Part shown: one piece after another, positions 35,814 through 45,048 of the stretch
Numbering within the stretch: the stretch's first letter is position 1
Layout: every line of letters begins with the position of its first letter
Assembly: GCF_000009905.1 (NCBI RefSeq)
Contig: NC_006177.1
Location: 620,001 to 684,000, forward strand
From: Symbiobacterium thermophilum IAM 14863
GTDB taxonomy: Bacteria; Bacillota; Sulfobacillia; Symbiobacteriales; Symbiobacteriaceae
Direction: 5' to 3'
Length of the DNA: 64,000 bases
The notes under the pieces: model-generated
The model's database searches: none
Told to the model about the DNA's origin: nothing
The model's input: the letters and a program-made list of their open reading frames with translations, nothing else
Translations under genes and position numbers: made by a program

Positions 35814-36546
35814 TCGGTACCCGTTGAAGGTGGAGGTCTTCCCGGACTACGCCGCGCTCTCGCAGCGGGCGGCCGAGATCGTGATCGGCCTGCTGAAGGA
35901 GAAGCCGGATGCGGTGCTGGGACTGCCGACCGGCTCCACGCCGGTGGGCTTCTACGACGCGCTGGTGGCCAGCGGGGTTTCCCTGGCCCGCGCGCGGACG
36001 TTCAACCTCGACGAGTACCTGGGGCTGCCCCGCACGCACCCCGAGAGCTACTATTCCTTCATGAAGCGGATGCTGTATGACCGCACCGACCTGCGCCCGG
36101 AGAACTGTCACATCCCCGATGGCACCGCGGCCGACCCCGAGGCCGAGTGCCGGCGGTACGAGGAGGCGATCCGCGCCGCGGGCGGGCTGGACATCCTCAT
36201 CCTGGGTGTGGGCCACAACGGCCACATCGGGTTCAACGAGCCCGGCGCGCCCTGGGACGGGCGGACACGCATCGTGGAGCTGGCCGAGCGGACCCGCCAG
36301 GCCAACGCCCGCTTCTTCAACAACAACATCGACGAGGTGCCCCGCCGGGCCATCACGATGGGCATCGGCACCATCCTGGAGGCCCGCCGGCTGCTGCTCC
36401 TGGCCAACGGCGCCGGCAAGGCGCCCATCGTCCAGCGGTTGGTGGAGGGCGAGCCGACGCCGGAGGTGCCGGCGTCCGTGCTGCACTACCATCCGGACGC
36501 GACGGTGCTCCTGGACACCGAGGCCGCCTCGCTGCTCAGGCGGTAG
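35800..36546 (+). CDS. nagB: Glucosamine-6-phosphate deaminase
   Basis: 248 residues. 'VLGLPTGSTPVGFYDAL', 'FNLDEYLGLPRTHPESYYSF' (catalytic Asp), 'ILGVGHNGHIGFNEPG' (catalytic His) and 'ITMGIGTILEARRLLLLANG' are diagnostic. It yields fructose-6-P and ammonia, ending the salvage route. ATG 35800 lies 6 bp after GGTGAGG within the end of nagA; ATG 35803 is an alternative. A strong terminator follows. Confidence 0.95.
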   Translation: MMSGNRYPLKVEVFPDYAALSQRAAEIVIGLLKEKPDAVLGLPTGSTPVGFYDALVASGVSLARARTFNLDEYLGLPRTHPESYYSFMKRMLYDRTDLRPENCHIPDGTAADPEAECRRYEEAIRAAGGLDILILGVGHNGHIGFNEPGAPWDGRTRIVELAERTRQANARFFNNNIDEVPRRAITMGIGTILEARRLLLLANGAGKAPIVQRLVEGEPTPEVPASVLHYHPDATVLLDTEAASLLRR

Positions 36547-36596
36547 GGGGCTCCGGACCGGCGGCACCGCAGGCTCATCCGGGCTGCGCAGAGACA

Positions 36597-36639
36597 GGGG
36601 GCTGTTCCGGCAGCGTGTTGCTGCCGGAACAGCCCCTTT
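36597..36639 (+). terminator. Terminator of the murQ-nagA-nagB operon
   Basis: GGGGCTGTTCCGGCAG pairs with CTGCCGGAACAGCCCC (16 bp), then TTT. The distal arm GGGGCTGTTCC is shared with the glyS terminator. Confidence 0.88.
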
Positions 36640-36700
36640 GAAACTGGTGCCATTTGGGCATCCTATAGGGGGAGTACTGCCGCGGGAGGCAAGGACTTCC

Positions 36701-37870
36701 ATGGAGATTCTGCGCAACCTGTATCGGCGGCGGCTGCGCACCGGCCTGACCGTCCTGGGCATCGCGGTGGGCATCCTGGCCTTCACCGTCATGGGCGCGA
36801 TGGCCGAGAAGTTCAACCGGCTGATCGCCGGGGGCGAGGCGTACTTCGCGAACCGCATCGCGGTCCACTCCACCGGCGGCGCGCTGCGGCTGAACCTCCT
36901 GGGCCCCGAGGACATCGAGGTGATGAAGCGCACGCCCGGCGTCCGCCACGTGGAGACGCACATCATGATGGCCCTGGACGAGACGGCGGGGTTCGAGCTG
37001 GCGCCGCGCTTCCTGGTGGGCATCAACCTGCCCAACTTCGCTCGGGCGCAGCTGATCGGGGACGAATCGGCCCGCCTGCGCCTTGCCCGGGGCAACTGGT
37101 GGCGGCCCGGCGAGCGGCAGGTCGCGGTGCTGGGCAGCGCCGTCGCCCACAAGATGAAGCTGGACGTGGGGGACACCCTGCAGGCCCGCGGGCGCGACTT
37201 CCGGGTGGTCGGCGTACTGGAGGAGACGCTCTCCCTGCCGGATGGCTGGGCCCTGATCCCGGAGGAGGATGCGCGGGAGCTTCTGTTGGAAGGCTCGTCC
37301 CTCCTGCAGGCGCTGGGGCTTGAGCTGGAACGGGTCTGGACCAACGCCTACGCCCTGGTTGAGCCCGGTATGGGGGACGAGCTCACCGACCGGCTGGCTC
37401 ACAGCCTGCGCAGGGGCTACCTGCTCCACTCGCCGGAGCAGCTGGTCAAGGCCGCGGGGACCGCGTCCAGCGTGCTCAACGCGGCGATCCTCGGGTCGGG
37501 CGCCATCGCCGTCATCGTGGGGTCGCTGGCCGTGGTCAACACCATGTTCTTCGCGGTGGGCGAGCGGACCCGGGAGATCGGGATCAAGAAGGCCATCGGC
37601 GCCGGGCGCTGGGCCATCCTCCGGGAGTTCCTGGCCGAGTCGGTCCTGATCGGCTTCCTGGGCGGACTGCTGGGGCTGGGCGTGGCCGCCGGGCTGATCG
37701 CCGTGCTGAACGGGTACGCGGCGCAGGAGGGCACGCCGGTCTTCCTGCTGACGCCCCGCCTCGCCCTGGGGGCGCTGGGGTTTGCAACCGTGCTGGGCGG
37801 AGCCGCCGGCGCATGGCCCGCCTGGCGGGCGGCCAATCTGGACCCGGTGGAGGCGCTGCGGGCCATCTAG
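36701..37870 (+). CDS. ABC transporter permease (MacB/FtsX type)
   Basis: 389 residues. N-terminal 'LYRRRLRTGLTVLGIAVGILAFTVMGAMA' is the first membrane segment, an extracellular MacB periplasmic-core-like domain follows (about 45-250), then three membrane segments at about 265-380 with the conserved 'VGERTREIGIKKAIGAGRWAI' coupling helix and terminal 'PAWRAANLDPVEALR'. These mechanotransmitting exporters move peptides, lipoproteins or drugs. ATG 36701 follows GGGAGGCAAGG. The ATPase gene starts 21 bp after the stop. Confidence 0.9.
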   Translation: MEILRNLYRRRLRTGLTVLGIAVGILAFTVMGAMAEKFNRLIAGGEAYFANRIAVHSTGGALRLNLLGPEDIEVMKRTPGVRHVETHIMMALDETAGFELAPRFLVGINLPNFARAQLIGDESARLRLARGNWWRPGERQVAVLGSAVAHKMKLDVGDTLQARGRDFRVVGVLEETLSLPDGWALIPEEDARELLLEGSSLLQALGLELERVWTNAYALVEPGMGDELTDRLAHSLRRGYLLHSPEQLVKAAGTASSVLNAAILGSGAIAVIVGSLAVVNTMFFAVGERTREIGIKKAIGAGRWAILREFLAESVLIGFLGGLLGLGVAAGLIAVLNGYAAQEGTPVFLLTPRLALGALGFATVLGGAAGAWPAWRAANLDPVEALRAI

Positions 37871-37891
37871 GGACGAAGAGGAGGGAGAAGC

Positions 37892-38575
37892 GTGAGCGCA
37901 AGGCCGCTCTTGGAGGCGGAGGGCCTGGTGAAGGAGTATCCCATGGGCGTGCGGGCTCTGGACGGCGCCAGCCTCTCGGTGGGGCGGGGCGAGATCGTCG
38001 GGATCATGGGGCGTTCGGGCAGCGGCAAGTCCACCCTGCTGCACATCCTCGGCTGCCTGGACCGGCCCGACGCCGGCCGGGTCTGGATCGACGGCATCGA
38101 GGTCACCCAGCTGTCGGACGCCGCACTGCCCAAGATCCGGCTGCACCACCTGGGGTTCGTGTTCCAGGCCCACAACCTGGTGCCCACCCTGACGGCGCTG
38201 GAAAACGTGGCGCTGCCGCTCCGGTACGTGCGGCCGCGCCCCGCCGACCCCTACGCCCGGGCCCGGGAACTGCTGGAGGCGGTGGGGCTGGGCGACCGCA
38301 TGCACCACCTTCCCGGCCAGCTCTCCGGGGGACAGCAGCAGCGGGTGGCCATCGCCCGGGCCCTGGTGAATAACCCCGCGCTGGTCCTGGCCGACGAGCC
38401 GACCGGCTCCCTGGACTCGCAGAGCGCCCGGGCGCTCCTCCGGCTGATGCGCCGGCTCTGCCAGGAGCGGGGGCAGACCTTCGTCGTGGTGACCCACGAC
38501 CCGGCAGTGGGCCAGGTGTGCGACCGCATCTACCACATGGTGGACGGCCGCGTTCTGAACGCGGCGGTGGGGTGA
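37892..38575 (+). CDS. ABC transporter ATP-binding protein (LolD/MacB type)
   Basis: 227 residues, single nucleotide-binding domain. Walker A '[20 protein letters not shown]', Q-loop '[19 protein letters not shown]', signature '[16 protein letters not shown]', Walker B '[13 protein letters not shown]' and switch 'VVVTHD'. This is the partner of the permease just upstream. GTG 37892 after GAGGAGGGAG. Confidence 0.93.
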   Translation: MSARPLLEAEGLVKEYPMGVRALDGASLSVGRGEIVGIMGRSGSGKSTLLHILGCLDRPDAGRVWIDGIEVTQLSDAALPKIRLHHLGFVFQAHNLVPTLTALENVALPLRYVRPRPADPYARARELLEAVGLGDRMHHLPGQLSGGQQQRVAIARALVNNPALVLADEPTGSLDSQSARALLRLMRRLCQERGQTFVVVTHDPAVGQVCDRIYHMVDGRVLNAAVG

Positions 38576-38771
38576 GGGCAGGAACCGGTCTGCTGACCCA
38601 CGGCCATTCGTCGGGCGGGCCGCGGCGGGACCGCGACGCAGACCACGGGGGTGGCAGAGCGAGGATGCCGGTCGGGCGCCGAGCGGCGCAATGCCCACAG
38701 CGAAAATAACGGAAAATTATGTACAAATAGCAGCGGGATGTCCTACGTTGGTGGGGAAAGGAGATATCCCC

Positions 38772-40409
38772 ATGCGCAGAATCATCCCGCTGCTTCTGGT
38801 CTTGTCCCTTCTCTTCCTGTCTGCCGCCGCGCTGGGCGCGCGCCCGTCACGCCTGGCGGCCGCGCAGCCGGTTGCGCCGGCCGAGCCCCCGCCGCCGGTA
38901 CACGCCGGCCGTGTCGAACTCGCCCTGGACGGGGGGCCGGCGGAGCCGGGGACGCACGGCGCGGGCGACGTGCCGGCCGGCCGGGCCCTGGCCGCGGGCG
39001 ACTGGTACGTGGGCGCCACGCCGCCCAACGCCGACCCGACGAAGCCGGTGCTCGTGTTTGTGCACGGCAAGGGCGGCTCGGCGGCCGGCTGGTGGTCGGA
39101 CACCATGTACCACGGCGTCAACGACATGTACGCCTACGCCTACAACAATGGCTACCGCACCGCCTTCGTGGACCTTCACCCTGAGGGCACCATGTGGACC
39201 AACGGGCAGCTGCTCAGCAGCCTGCTGGACCAGGTCACGGCCCACTTCGGGGTCAGCAAGGTCGTCATCGTGGCGCACTCCAAGGGCGGTGTCGACGCCA
39301 ACGCCGCCTCCGCCCACTACGGCGCGGCCGCACGCATCCGCCGTGTCGTCACCCTGGGGACGCCGCACTGGGGCACGCCGCTGGCCGACCTGGCCTACTC
39401 CAGCTGGGCGTCGTGGCTGGCCGAGATCATCGGCCAGCGGACGGACGCCACGTACGTCATGCAGACCGGGTACATGGACTACTTCCGTTCCATCACCGAC
39501 GGCCTGGACCCGGGGGTCGCCTACGCGACGGTGTCCGGGTACAAGTGCGGGCCGCTCTTCACCGCCCTGTGGCTGGGCTGCGTCTACATCTCGGGCGAGG
39601 ATGACGGCGTCGTGCCCGTCTGGTCGGCCCAGAAGCCCGGCGCCAGCCACCTGAGCACCGGCTACTGGGACCACGACGAGATCCGGATGGGCAGCCGGGT
39701 CTGGAGCACCATCGCCCCGCAGCTCACCGCCTCCGGGCTGACCGCCTCCCCCGGGGCCCGGGCGGCCGCCGGCGGGCCGGCGGCGCCGGGCAACCTGATC
39801 CTGCGGGGCGGCAAGGCCAATGCCGAGGAGCACGCCGACGCCTTCCCGGTCGAGCGGGGCGTGCGGGCGGCGACGTTCCACGTGCTCGCCTCCCACCCCG
39901 ACCTGAAGGCGGCCCTGGCCGCGCCGGACGGCACCCTCCATCCGGTGAAGTTTGTCGCTCCGGTGCCTGAGGGCGAGGTCTTCGCCGGAGCCTGGCTGGG
40001 CGCCGTGGAGGTAGAGGACCCGGCCGCCGGTGAGTGGCGGCTGGTGACATCCGGCCCCGCCGGCTCCGCCTACCTGATGATCGCCGCCCTGGAGGGCGGG
40101 GTGGCTGCGGTCCTGGACCTGGGCGACCGGCTTTCGGTCCCGGGCGCGGCCCGTACCGTGAGCGTCAGCCTCCAGGGAGCGGACGTGGCAGAGAGCAGGG
40201 CCTCGCTCACGCTGACCGGCCGCGACGGGCCGGTTGCGGACGGCATCGGGCTCTCCGGCGGCCGGGGCGCCCACCGGGCAGCGCTGTCGGTGCCGCAGCA
40301 GCCCGGCGTCTACACGGTCACGGTCACCGTAACCGGGAAGCTCGGCGACGGATGGCCCTTCGAGCGGACGGTGGTGAGCAGCTTCGCGGCGTTCCCCCGG
40401 GCCGACTGA
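38772..40409 (+). CDS. Secreted lipase / alpha-beta hydrolase
   Basis: 545 residues. Signal peptide 'RRIIPLLLVLSLLFLSAAALGA' with a likely cleavage near residue 26. 'VLVFVHGKGGSAAGWW' is the oxyanion loop and VIVAHSKGG holds the nucleophile Ser170 (AHSKG in place of GHSxG), followed by 'VVTLGTPHWGTPLADLAY' and 'SGEDDGVVPVWSA' (acid) as in Bacillus-type lipases. Residues about 350-545 form beta-rich sequence resembling a C-terminal adhesive domain. ATG 38772 is preceded by AAAGGAG. The extended C-terminal half is unusual for a simple lipase. Confidence 0.82.
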   Translation: MRRIIPLLLVLSLLFLSAAALGARPSRLAAAQPVAPAEPPPPVHAGRVELALDGGPAEPGTHGAGDVPAGRALAAGDWYVGATPPNADPTKPVLVFVHGKGGSAAGWWSDTMYHGVNDMYAYAYNNGYRTAFVDLHPEGTMWTNGQLLSSLLDQVTAHFGVSKVVIVAHSKGGVDANAASAHYGAAARIRRVVTLGTPHWGTPLADLAYSSWASWLAEIIGQRTDATYVMQTGYMDYFRSITDGLDPGVAYATVSGYKCGPLFTALWLGCVYISGEDDGVVPVWSAQKPGASHLSTGYWDHDEIRMGSRVWSTIAPQLTASGLTASPGARAAAGGPAAPGNLILRGGKANAEEHADAFPVERGVRAATFHVLASHPDLKAALAAPDGTLHPVKFVAPVPEGEVFAGAWLGAVEVEDPAAGEWRLVTSGPAGSAYLMIAALEGGVAAVLDLGDRLSVPGAARTVSVSLQGADVAESRASLTLTGRDGPVADGIGLSGGRGAHRAALSVPQQPGVYTVTVTVTGKLGDGWPFERTVVSSFAAFPRAD

Positions 40410-40422
40410 GCCCGGGCGGTGG

Positions 40423-41268
40423 TCAGCCGCCCTGCGGCCCCGCCCGCACCAGGTGTTCCACCGCCGCCGGGACCTCCTCCAGGTGGTTGACGATGGCGTC
40501 GGGGATGCAGTCGGCCAGCTCGCAAGGCGGGTAGTCGTGCCAGCGCCGGTCGATCGCGAAGCGCTCCTCCAGCCACGCCCGGCCCGCGGCGGGCCGCTGC
40601 CACGGCGGGAGCGCGGCCAGCGCCGGCGGCATCGGAGTATAGCCGGGCGCGAGGGGCTGCACGATGTAGATGGCGAGCCAGCCCGCGGCCCTCGCGCCGG
40701 CGATGTCGTGGGGCAGCACGTCGCCCACGTGGATGAAGGGCGGGCCGCCGTAGGCCTCTGCCGCCCGGTAGATGGACGGCTGGGGCTTGCCGGCACCTGC
40801 GGTGTCGGGGGTGATGAGGGCCGCGAAGCGGGGCAGGAGCCCCAGGGCCCGCTGGACCGGCTCCTGGTAGCAGCGGAACCCGTTGGTGACGGAGACCAGC
40901 GTGTGCCCCTCCGCCCGCAGCCGGTCCAGGCATTCTGCGGCGCCGGGGTAGGCCCAGATCATGCCCTCCATGCGGCAGTACGCCTCCACGAGCCCCGCCA
41001 CGTCGATCCGTTCCGGGAAGCCCACCTCCCGGGCGATGGTGTTGACGATGTCGTCCCAGTCGTGGCAGCCCACCATGTCGCCAGCCGCGGCCCGGGCCCG
41101 GTGCAGGGCGACGAGCCGCCGGAGGACGGCCTTCTCCGGCTCCGGTTCGGCGACGAACGGGGCCAGCGTCCGGCAGATGTGGCCGAAGACGCCGTGGGGC
41201 CGGCCCAGGTGAAAGGGATTGCGCTGCAGCACGCCGTCGAGATCAAAGGAGACGAGGGCCAAAGGCAT
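40423..41268 (-). CDS. HAD-superfamily hydrolase
   Basis: 281 residues. Motif I 'LVSFDLDGVLQRNPFHLG' (DxD), motif II 'VSVTNG', motif III Lys in 'GAGKPQPSIYRAAE', motif IV 'HVGDVLPHDIAGARAAGW'. It is a phosphatase of unknown substrate. A helical cap lies at about 25-115, and the last 60 residues (Trp/Pro-rich, 'LPPWQRPAAGRAWLEERF') are outside the domain. ATG 41268; GAGGTG abuts the start, so the ribosome site is poorly spaced. Confidence 0.82.
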   Translation of the reverse strand: MPLALVSFDLDGVLQRNPFHLGRPHGVFGHICRTLAPFVAEPEPEKAVLRRLVALHRARAAAGDMVGCHDWDDIVNTIAREVGFPERIDVAGLVEAYCRMEGMIWAYPGAAECLDRLRAEGHTLVSVTNGFRCYQEPVQRALGLLPRFAALITPDTAGAGKPQPSIYRAAEAYGGPPFIHVGDVLPHDIAGARAAGWLAIYIVQPLAPGYTPMPPALAALPPWQRPAAGRAWLEERFAIDRRWHDYPPCELADCIPDAIVNHLEEVPAAVEHLVRAGPQGG

Positions 41269-41391
41269 CACCTCATGGCTGTGTATGTTCGCCGCACGAA
41301 GGCTTGCGCCTCCGCCCGGGCGGAAGATTCGTCGGGAGGGAAGGGCCGGCGGCCTGCCGAACCCAGAAGGAAACCCCATTCCGCCTGGGAA

Positions 41392-43293
41392 GTGAGGACG
41401 GTGACGCGGTTGCAGAGCGCATCTCCCGCCACCGCCCGGCGCCTGCTGGAGGGGCTGACCCCCGAGCAGGCCCGGGCGGTGACGCATGCCGCCGGCCCCC
41501 TGATGGTGGTCGCAGGGCCCGGTAGCGGCAAGACGACCGTGATCGCGCGGCGCATCGGCTACCTCATCGCCGTCCGCGGAGTCGATCCGCGCTCGCTGCT
41601 GGTGATCACCTTCACCAAGGCCGCGGCGGACGAACTGAAGGCCCGCGCAGCCGGGACCGCCGGTCCGGCGGCGGCGCGGGCCTTCTTCGGCACGTTCCAC
41701 GGCCTGGCCTACCGCATGCTGCGCCACGCACAGGGCGGGGGCCCCCTGCGGATCCTGCTGGAGGACCAGCAGTTCCAGCTCATCCGCAATCTCATGCGCA
41801 CCATGGGGTTGAACACCGACGACGAGGCGGTGCAGGAGGTGCTTGCCGACCTGAGCCGGCTCAGGGCCGAGCCGGAGCCTCCGGCCGGGTTCCGGCCGCG
41901 GTCGCTTCCGCCCGCCGAGTTCGACGGGCTGCTCCGGCGATACGCCGAGGCAAAGGCCGAGCAGGGCCTCCTGGACTTCGACGACCTGCTGCACGAGGCG
42001 CTGGCTCTCCTCCGCGGCCGTCCGGAGCTGCTGGAGGGCTACCGGCGCCGGTTTGGCCACATCCTCGTCGACGAGTTCCAGGACACCAACCCGGTGCAGT
42101 TCGCGCTGGTCCGCCTCTTGGCGGAGCCGGGGCGCAACCTCTGCGTGGTGGGGGACGACGACCAGGCCATCTACGGCTGGCGGGGGGCCACACCGGAGTT
42201 CCTGCTCTCCTTCGGGGACCTGTACCCCGGGGCCGCGCAGGTGACCCTCGCCGTGAACCACCGCTGCCCGGCGCCGGTCGTCGAGGCGGCCAACCGGCTG
42301 GTGGCGCACAACGTCCGGCGCCTGGGCAAGGTGATGCGGCCGGTCCGGCGGTCCGGCCCGCCGGTGAGACTGCTGACCCCGGCCGACACCGTAGAGGAGG
42401 CCGAGGTGATCGCCCGCCTGGTGCGGGAAGCCGGGGCGCCGCTCAGCCATTGGGCGGTGATCTACCGCACCAACCAGCAGGCGCACGTGCTGGCGGAGGT
42501 GCTGAGCCGGGAGGGCATTCCGTACCGGACCCTGGGCGGCCTGCCGAATCTCTACCGGCGCTGGCCGGTGCAGGACGTGCTGGCGTACCTGCGGGCCGCC
42601 GCCGGGGACCGGATGGCGCTCCTGCCGGTACTCAACCGGCCCAACCGATACCTCGCCCGCGCCGTGGCCGAGGAGGCGGCGCGCATCGCCGGCGCGACGG
42701 ACGGCGACCTGCTGGCCGCCATCGGTCGGACGGGCCTGCTGCGCACCTGGCAGCTGCGGCCGGTGGAGGAGCTGGAGGACCACCTGCGGGCGCTGGGGCG
42801 CATGACTGCGCCGGAGGCGATCGCCTACGTTCGATCCGTCATCGGGTACGACGACTACCTGCAGGAGTACGCCGCCCGGGCGGGCGGCAGGCCGGACGAG
42901 CTGCTGGGCCTCCTGGCCGAGGTGCAGCGCACGGCGCCGCGCCTCCTGCTGCCTGCCTACCTGGGCCACGTCGCGGCCTTCTCCGCCCAGGCGGACCGGA
43001 AGGCGCCGGAAGGCCAGGCCGTCACGCTGGTGACCTGTCACCGGGCCAAGGGGCTGGAGTTCCCCCGGGTGGTCGTGGCCGGCGCCGTCGACCGGCTGCT
43101 GCCGCACCGGTCAAACCCCGACATTGAGGAGGAGCGCCGGCTGATGTACGTGGCGGTCACCCGCGCCCGCGAGGAGCTCTGGATCAGCGCGCCCCGCTCC
43201 TACGAAGGCCGGGAGTGCCGGCCGTCCCCCTTCGTGGCGGAACTGCTGGGAACCGCGGCCTTCAGGGCCGCGGAGGCCGGCACGGCCGACTAG
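41392..43293 (+). CDS. UvrD/PcrA-type superfamily 1 DNA helicase
   Basis: About 633 residues, roughly 100 shorter than PcrA/UvrD. Motif I 'VVAGPGSGKTTVIARRI', Ia 'LLVITFTKAAADELK', II 'HILVDEFQDTNPVQ', III 'VVGDDDQAIYGWRGA', IV 'NHRCP', V 'VTLVTCHRAKGLEFPRVVVAG' and VI 'RRLMYVAVTRAREEL' are intact, so it should be an active 3'-5' translocase. The shortening is in the 2B and C-terminal parts. The start is uncertain: GTG 41392, GTG 41401 or TTG 41410. It is divergent from the HAD gene; its stop overlaps the adenosyltransferase stop by 4 bp. Confidence 0.9.
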   Translation: MRTVTRLQSASPATARRLLEGLTPEQARAVTHAAGPLMVVAGPGSGKTTVIARRIGYLIAVRGVDPRSLLVITFTKAAADELKARAAGTAGPAAARAFFGTFHGLAYRMLRHAQGGGPLRILLEDQQFQLIRNLMRTMGLNTDDEAVQEVLADLSRLRAEPEPPAGFRPRSLPPAEFDGLLRRYAEAKAEQGLLDFDDLLHEALALLRGRPELLEGYRRRFGHILVDEFQDTNPVQFALVRLLAEPGRNLCVVGDDDQAIYGWRGATPEFLLSFGDLYPGAAQVTLAVNHRCPAPVVEAANRLVAHNVRRLGKVMRPVRRSGPPVRLLTPADTVEEAEVIARLVREAGAPLSHWAVIYRTNQQAHVLAEVLSREGIPYRTLGGLPNLYRRWPVQDVLAYLRAAAGDRMALLPVLNRPNRYLARAVAEEAARIAGATDGDLLAAIGRTGLLRTWQLRPVEELEDHLRALGRMTAPEAIAYVRSVIGYDDYLQEYAARAGGRPDELLGLLAEVQRTAPRLLLPAYLGHVAAFSAQADRKAPEGQAVTLVTCHRAKGLEFPRVVVAGAVDRLLPHRSNPDIEEERRLMYVAVTRAREELWISAPRSYEGRECRPSPFVAELLGTAAFRAAEAGTAD

Positions 43294-43853
43294 GAGGAGC
43301 GGTTCCAGTCCACCAGCACGTCCCCGTGTCCGGCGGCCTGGTTGGCGGCCCTGGCGGCGACGAAGAGCAGGTCGGAGAGCCGGTTGAGGTACCGGAGCAG
43401 GGCCGGGTCCACCGGTTCCTGCTGCATGAGGGAGACCAGCAGCCGCTCCGCGCGACGCACCACCGTCCGGGCGACGTGCAGCGCGGCCGCCGGGGCGGAG
43501 CCGCCGGGAAGCACGAAGTTCCGGAGCGGGGGCAGCCCGGCCTCCAGCCGGTCGATGTCGGCCTCCAGCGCGTCGACGGAGGCCTGGGTGATGCGGGGCT
43601 GCTCGCCCCGGTCCCGGTTGGGCGGGGTCGCCAGGTCCGCGCCCACGTAGAACAGCTCGTTCTGCACCCGGAGGAGCACGTCGCGGACCGCCGCGAACGC
43701 GGGACCCTCCATCATGGCCACGGCCATGCCCACGTGGGCGTTGGCCTCGTCCACGGTGCCGTACACCTCGACGCGCAAGGCGTTCTTGGGCACGCGCTCG
43801 CCCCAGCGCAGGCTCGTGTCTCCCTTGTCGCCTGTACGCGTGTAGATTCGCAT
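43290..43853 (-). CDS. Cob(I)alamin adenosyltransferase, PduO type
   Basis: 187 residues. 'YTRTGDKGDTSLRWG' (ATP binding), 'VEVYGTVDEANAHVG', 'FVLPGGSAPAAALHVARTVVRRAERL' (cobalamin/ATP site) and 'LLRYLNRLSDLLFVAARAANQ' are standard. It makes adenosylcobalamin from cob(I)alamin and ATP. ATG 43853 after GGAGGTGAGG. Single gene; no other B12 genes adjoin. Confidence 0.93.
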   Translation of the reverse strand: MRIYTRTGDKGDTSLRWGERVPKNALRVEVYGTVDEANAHVGMAVAMMEGPAFAAVRDVLLRVQNELFYVGADLATPPNRDRGEQPRITQASVDALEADIDRLEAGLPPLRNFVLPGGSAPAAALHVARTVVRRAERLLVSLMQQEPVDPALLRYLNRLSDLLFVAARAANQAAGHGDVLVDWNRSS

Positions 43854-43955
43854 GGGCCTCACCTCCGCCACCAGTCTACCATGCCGCTGCAGGATTTGGC
43901 GGCAATGTGGTTAACATGATTTTAACCATTCTTGCGAGAGGAGGCGGGATCGACC

Positions 43956-44537
43956 GTGACCCGGGAGGAAGCCTGGCAACTGGTCAACGAGTACGTGAAG
44001 AGCCCGCGGCTGATCAACCACCTGCTGGCCGTGGAGGCCTGCATGCGCTACTTCGCCCGCCTGTACGGCGAGGACGAGGAGACCTGGGGCCTGATCGGGC
44101 TGCTGCACGACTTCGACTACGAGCGCTGGCCCACGATCCCCGACCACCCGCTGCAGGGCGAGCGCATTCTGGCGGAGCTCGGGGTGCCGGAGGATATCCG
44201 CTACACGATCTGCTCCCACGCGGACGCGCTGGCCGACCGCTACCCGCGCCGGTCGCTGCGGGACAAGGTGCTCTACGCGGTGGACGAACTGTCCGGCCTG
44301 GTGGTGGCCACGGCGCTGGTGCGCCCGACCAAGTCCATCCACGACGTGGACGTGCAGGCCGTCCGCAAGAAGATGAAGGACAAGCGGTTCGCGGCGGGGG
44401 TCAGCCGGGAGGATATCCTGCGCGGCGTGCAGGACCTGGGGGTCGACCTGGACGAGCACATCGGGCACGTCATCCGTGCCCTGCAGTCGGCGGCCGACGC
44501 GCTGGGGCTGGTCGGAACGGCCGCGAGCGACGACTGA
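43956..44537 (+). CDS. HD-domain metal-dependent phosphohydrolase
   Basis: 193 residues. 'INHLLAVEACMRYF', 'WGLIGLLHDFDYERWP' (HD) and 'ICSHADALADRYP' (second His) are HDIG-like metal ligands; 'LSGLVVATALVRPTKSI' matches the common HDIG-related family. Probable nucleotide or phosphate-ester hydrolysis, substrate unknown. GTG 43956 lies after GAGGAGG. Confidence 0.82.
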   Translation: MTREEAWQLVNEYVKSPRLINHLLAVEACMRYFARLYGEDEETWGLIGLLHDFDYERWPTIPDHPLQGERILAELGVPEDIRYTICSHADALADRYPRRSLRDKVLYAVDELSGLVVATALVRPTKSIHDVDVQAVRKKMKDKRFAAGVSREDILRGVQDLGVDLDEHIGHVIRALQSAADALGLVGTAASDD

Positions 44538-44608
44538 GCGGCGTCATGCCGTTTCTGCCGGGGCGTATCCTTCTTCGTGAAGGCCGATCGCGGAGGAGGA
44601 GAGGACCC

Positions 44609-44953
44609 GTGCGACACGTGAACACGCTCTGCCTCAAGCTGGCCGCGTACATCCTGATCTTCGCGCTGGCCCTGCCCGCGGCCGGGCACCGGGCCTTTCC
44701 CCAGTCGCTGATGATGGCGGCGGTGCACACGCTCGTGCTTTGGCTGGGCGACCTGATCGTGCTCCCGCGGTACGGTCGCACCACGGCCCTGGCGGGCGAC
44801 GCCGCGGCGCTGGTCCTGGGATCGCTGCTGATGCTCCGGGCCATGGGCGCAGCCCTGCGGTTCGGCGGGCTGCTGGCCGCCGTGGGCATGGCGGTGCTTT
44901 TTGAAGCCTGGTTTCATTACCACTTGACGGAAAACCGGCTATTAGAAGGATGA
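44609..44953 (+). CDS. DUF2512 integral membrane protein
   Basis: 114 residues, four hydrophobic segments (about 10-27, 33-52, 60-80, 85-103) and 'WLGDLIVLPRYGRTTA' typical of DUF2512 (YndM-like). Function unknown. GTG 44609 after GGAGGAGGAGAGG. It follows the HD gene by 71 bp on the same strand. Confidence 0.78.
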   Translation: MRHVNTLCLKLAAYILIFALALPAAGHRAFPQSLMMAAVHTLVLWLGDLIVLPRYGRTTALAGDAAALVLGSLLMLRAMGAALRFGGLLAAVGMAVLFEAWFHYHLTENRLLEG

Positions 44954-45048
44954 ACATTGCCGAACTCGACAGGGATTCGACAAGGTATGCTGAAAATGCA
45001 AGACTGTGACTTGCCAGCGTCGGGGTAACCAGAAAGGATGTATGGCAA

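Noticed and set aside
36077-36700. N-terminal extension of the MacB-like permease into nagB
   Set aside because: The extended frame is a shadow of nagB. ATG 36701 has a GGGAGG site and begins directly with the membrane helix expected for the family.
40453-41391. 300-codon N-terminal extension of the UvrD-like helicase
   Set aside because: It is the reverse complement shadow of the HAD gene; helicase motif I should lie about 35 residues from the start, as it does with GTG 41392.
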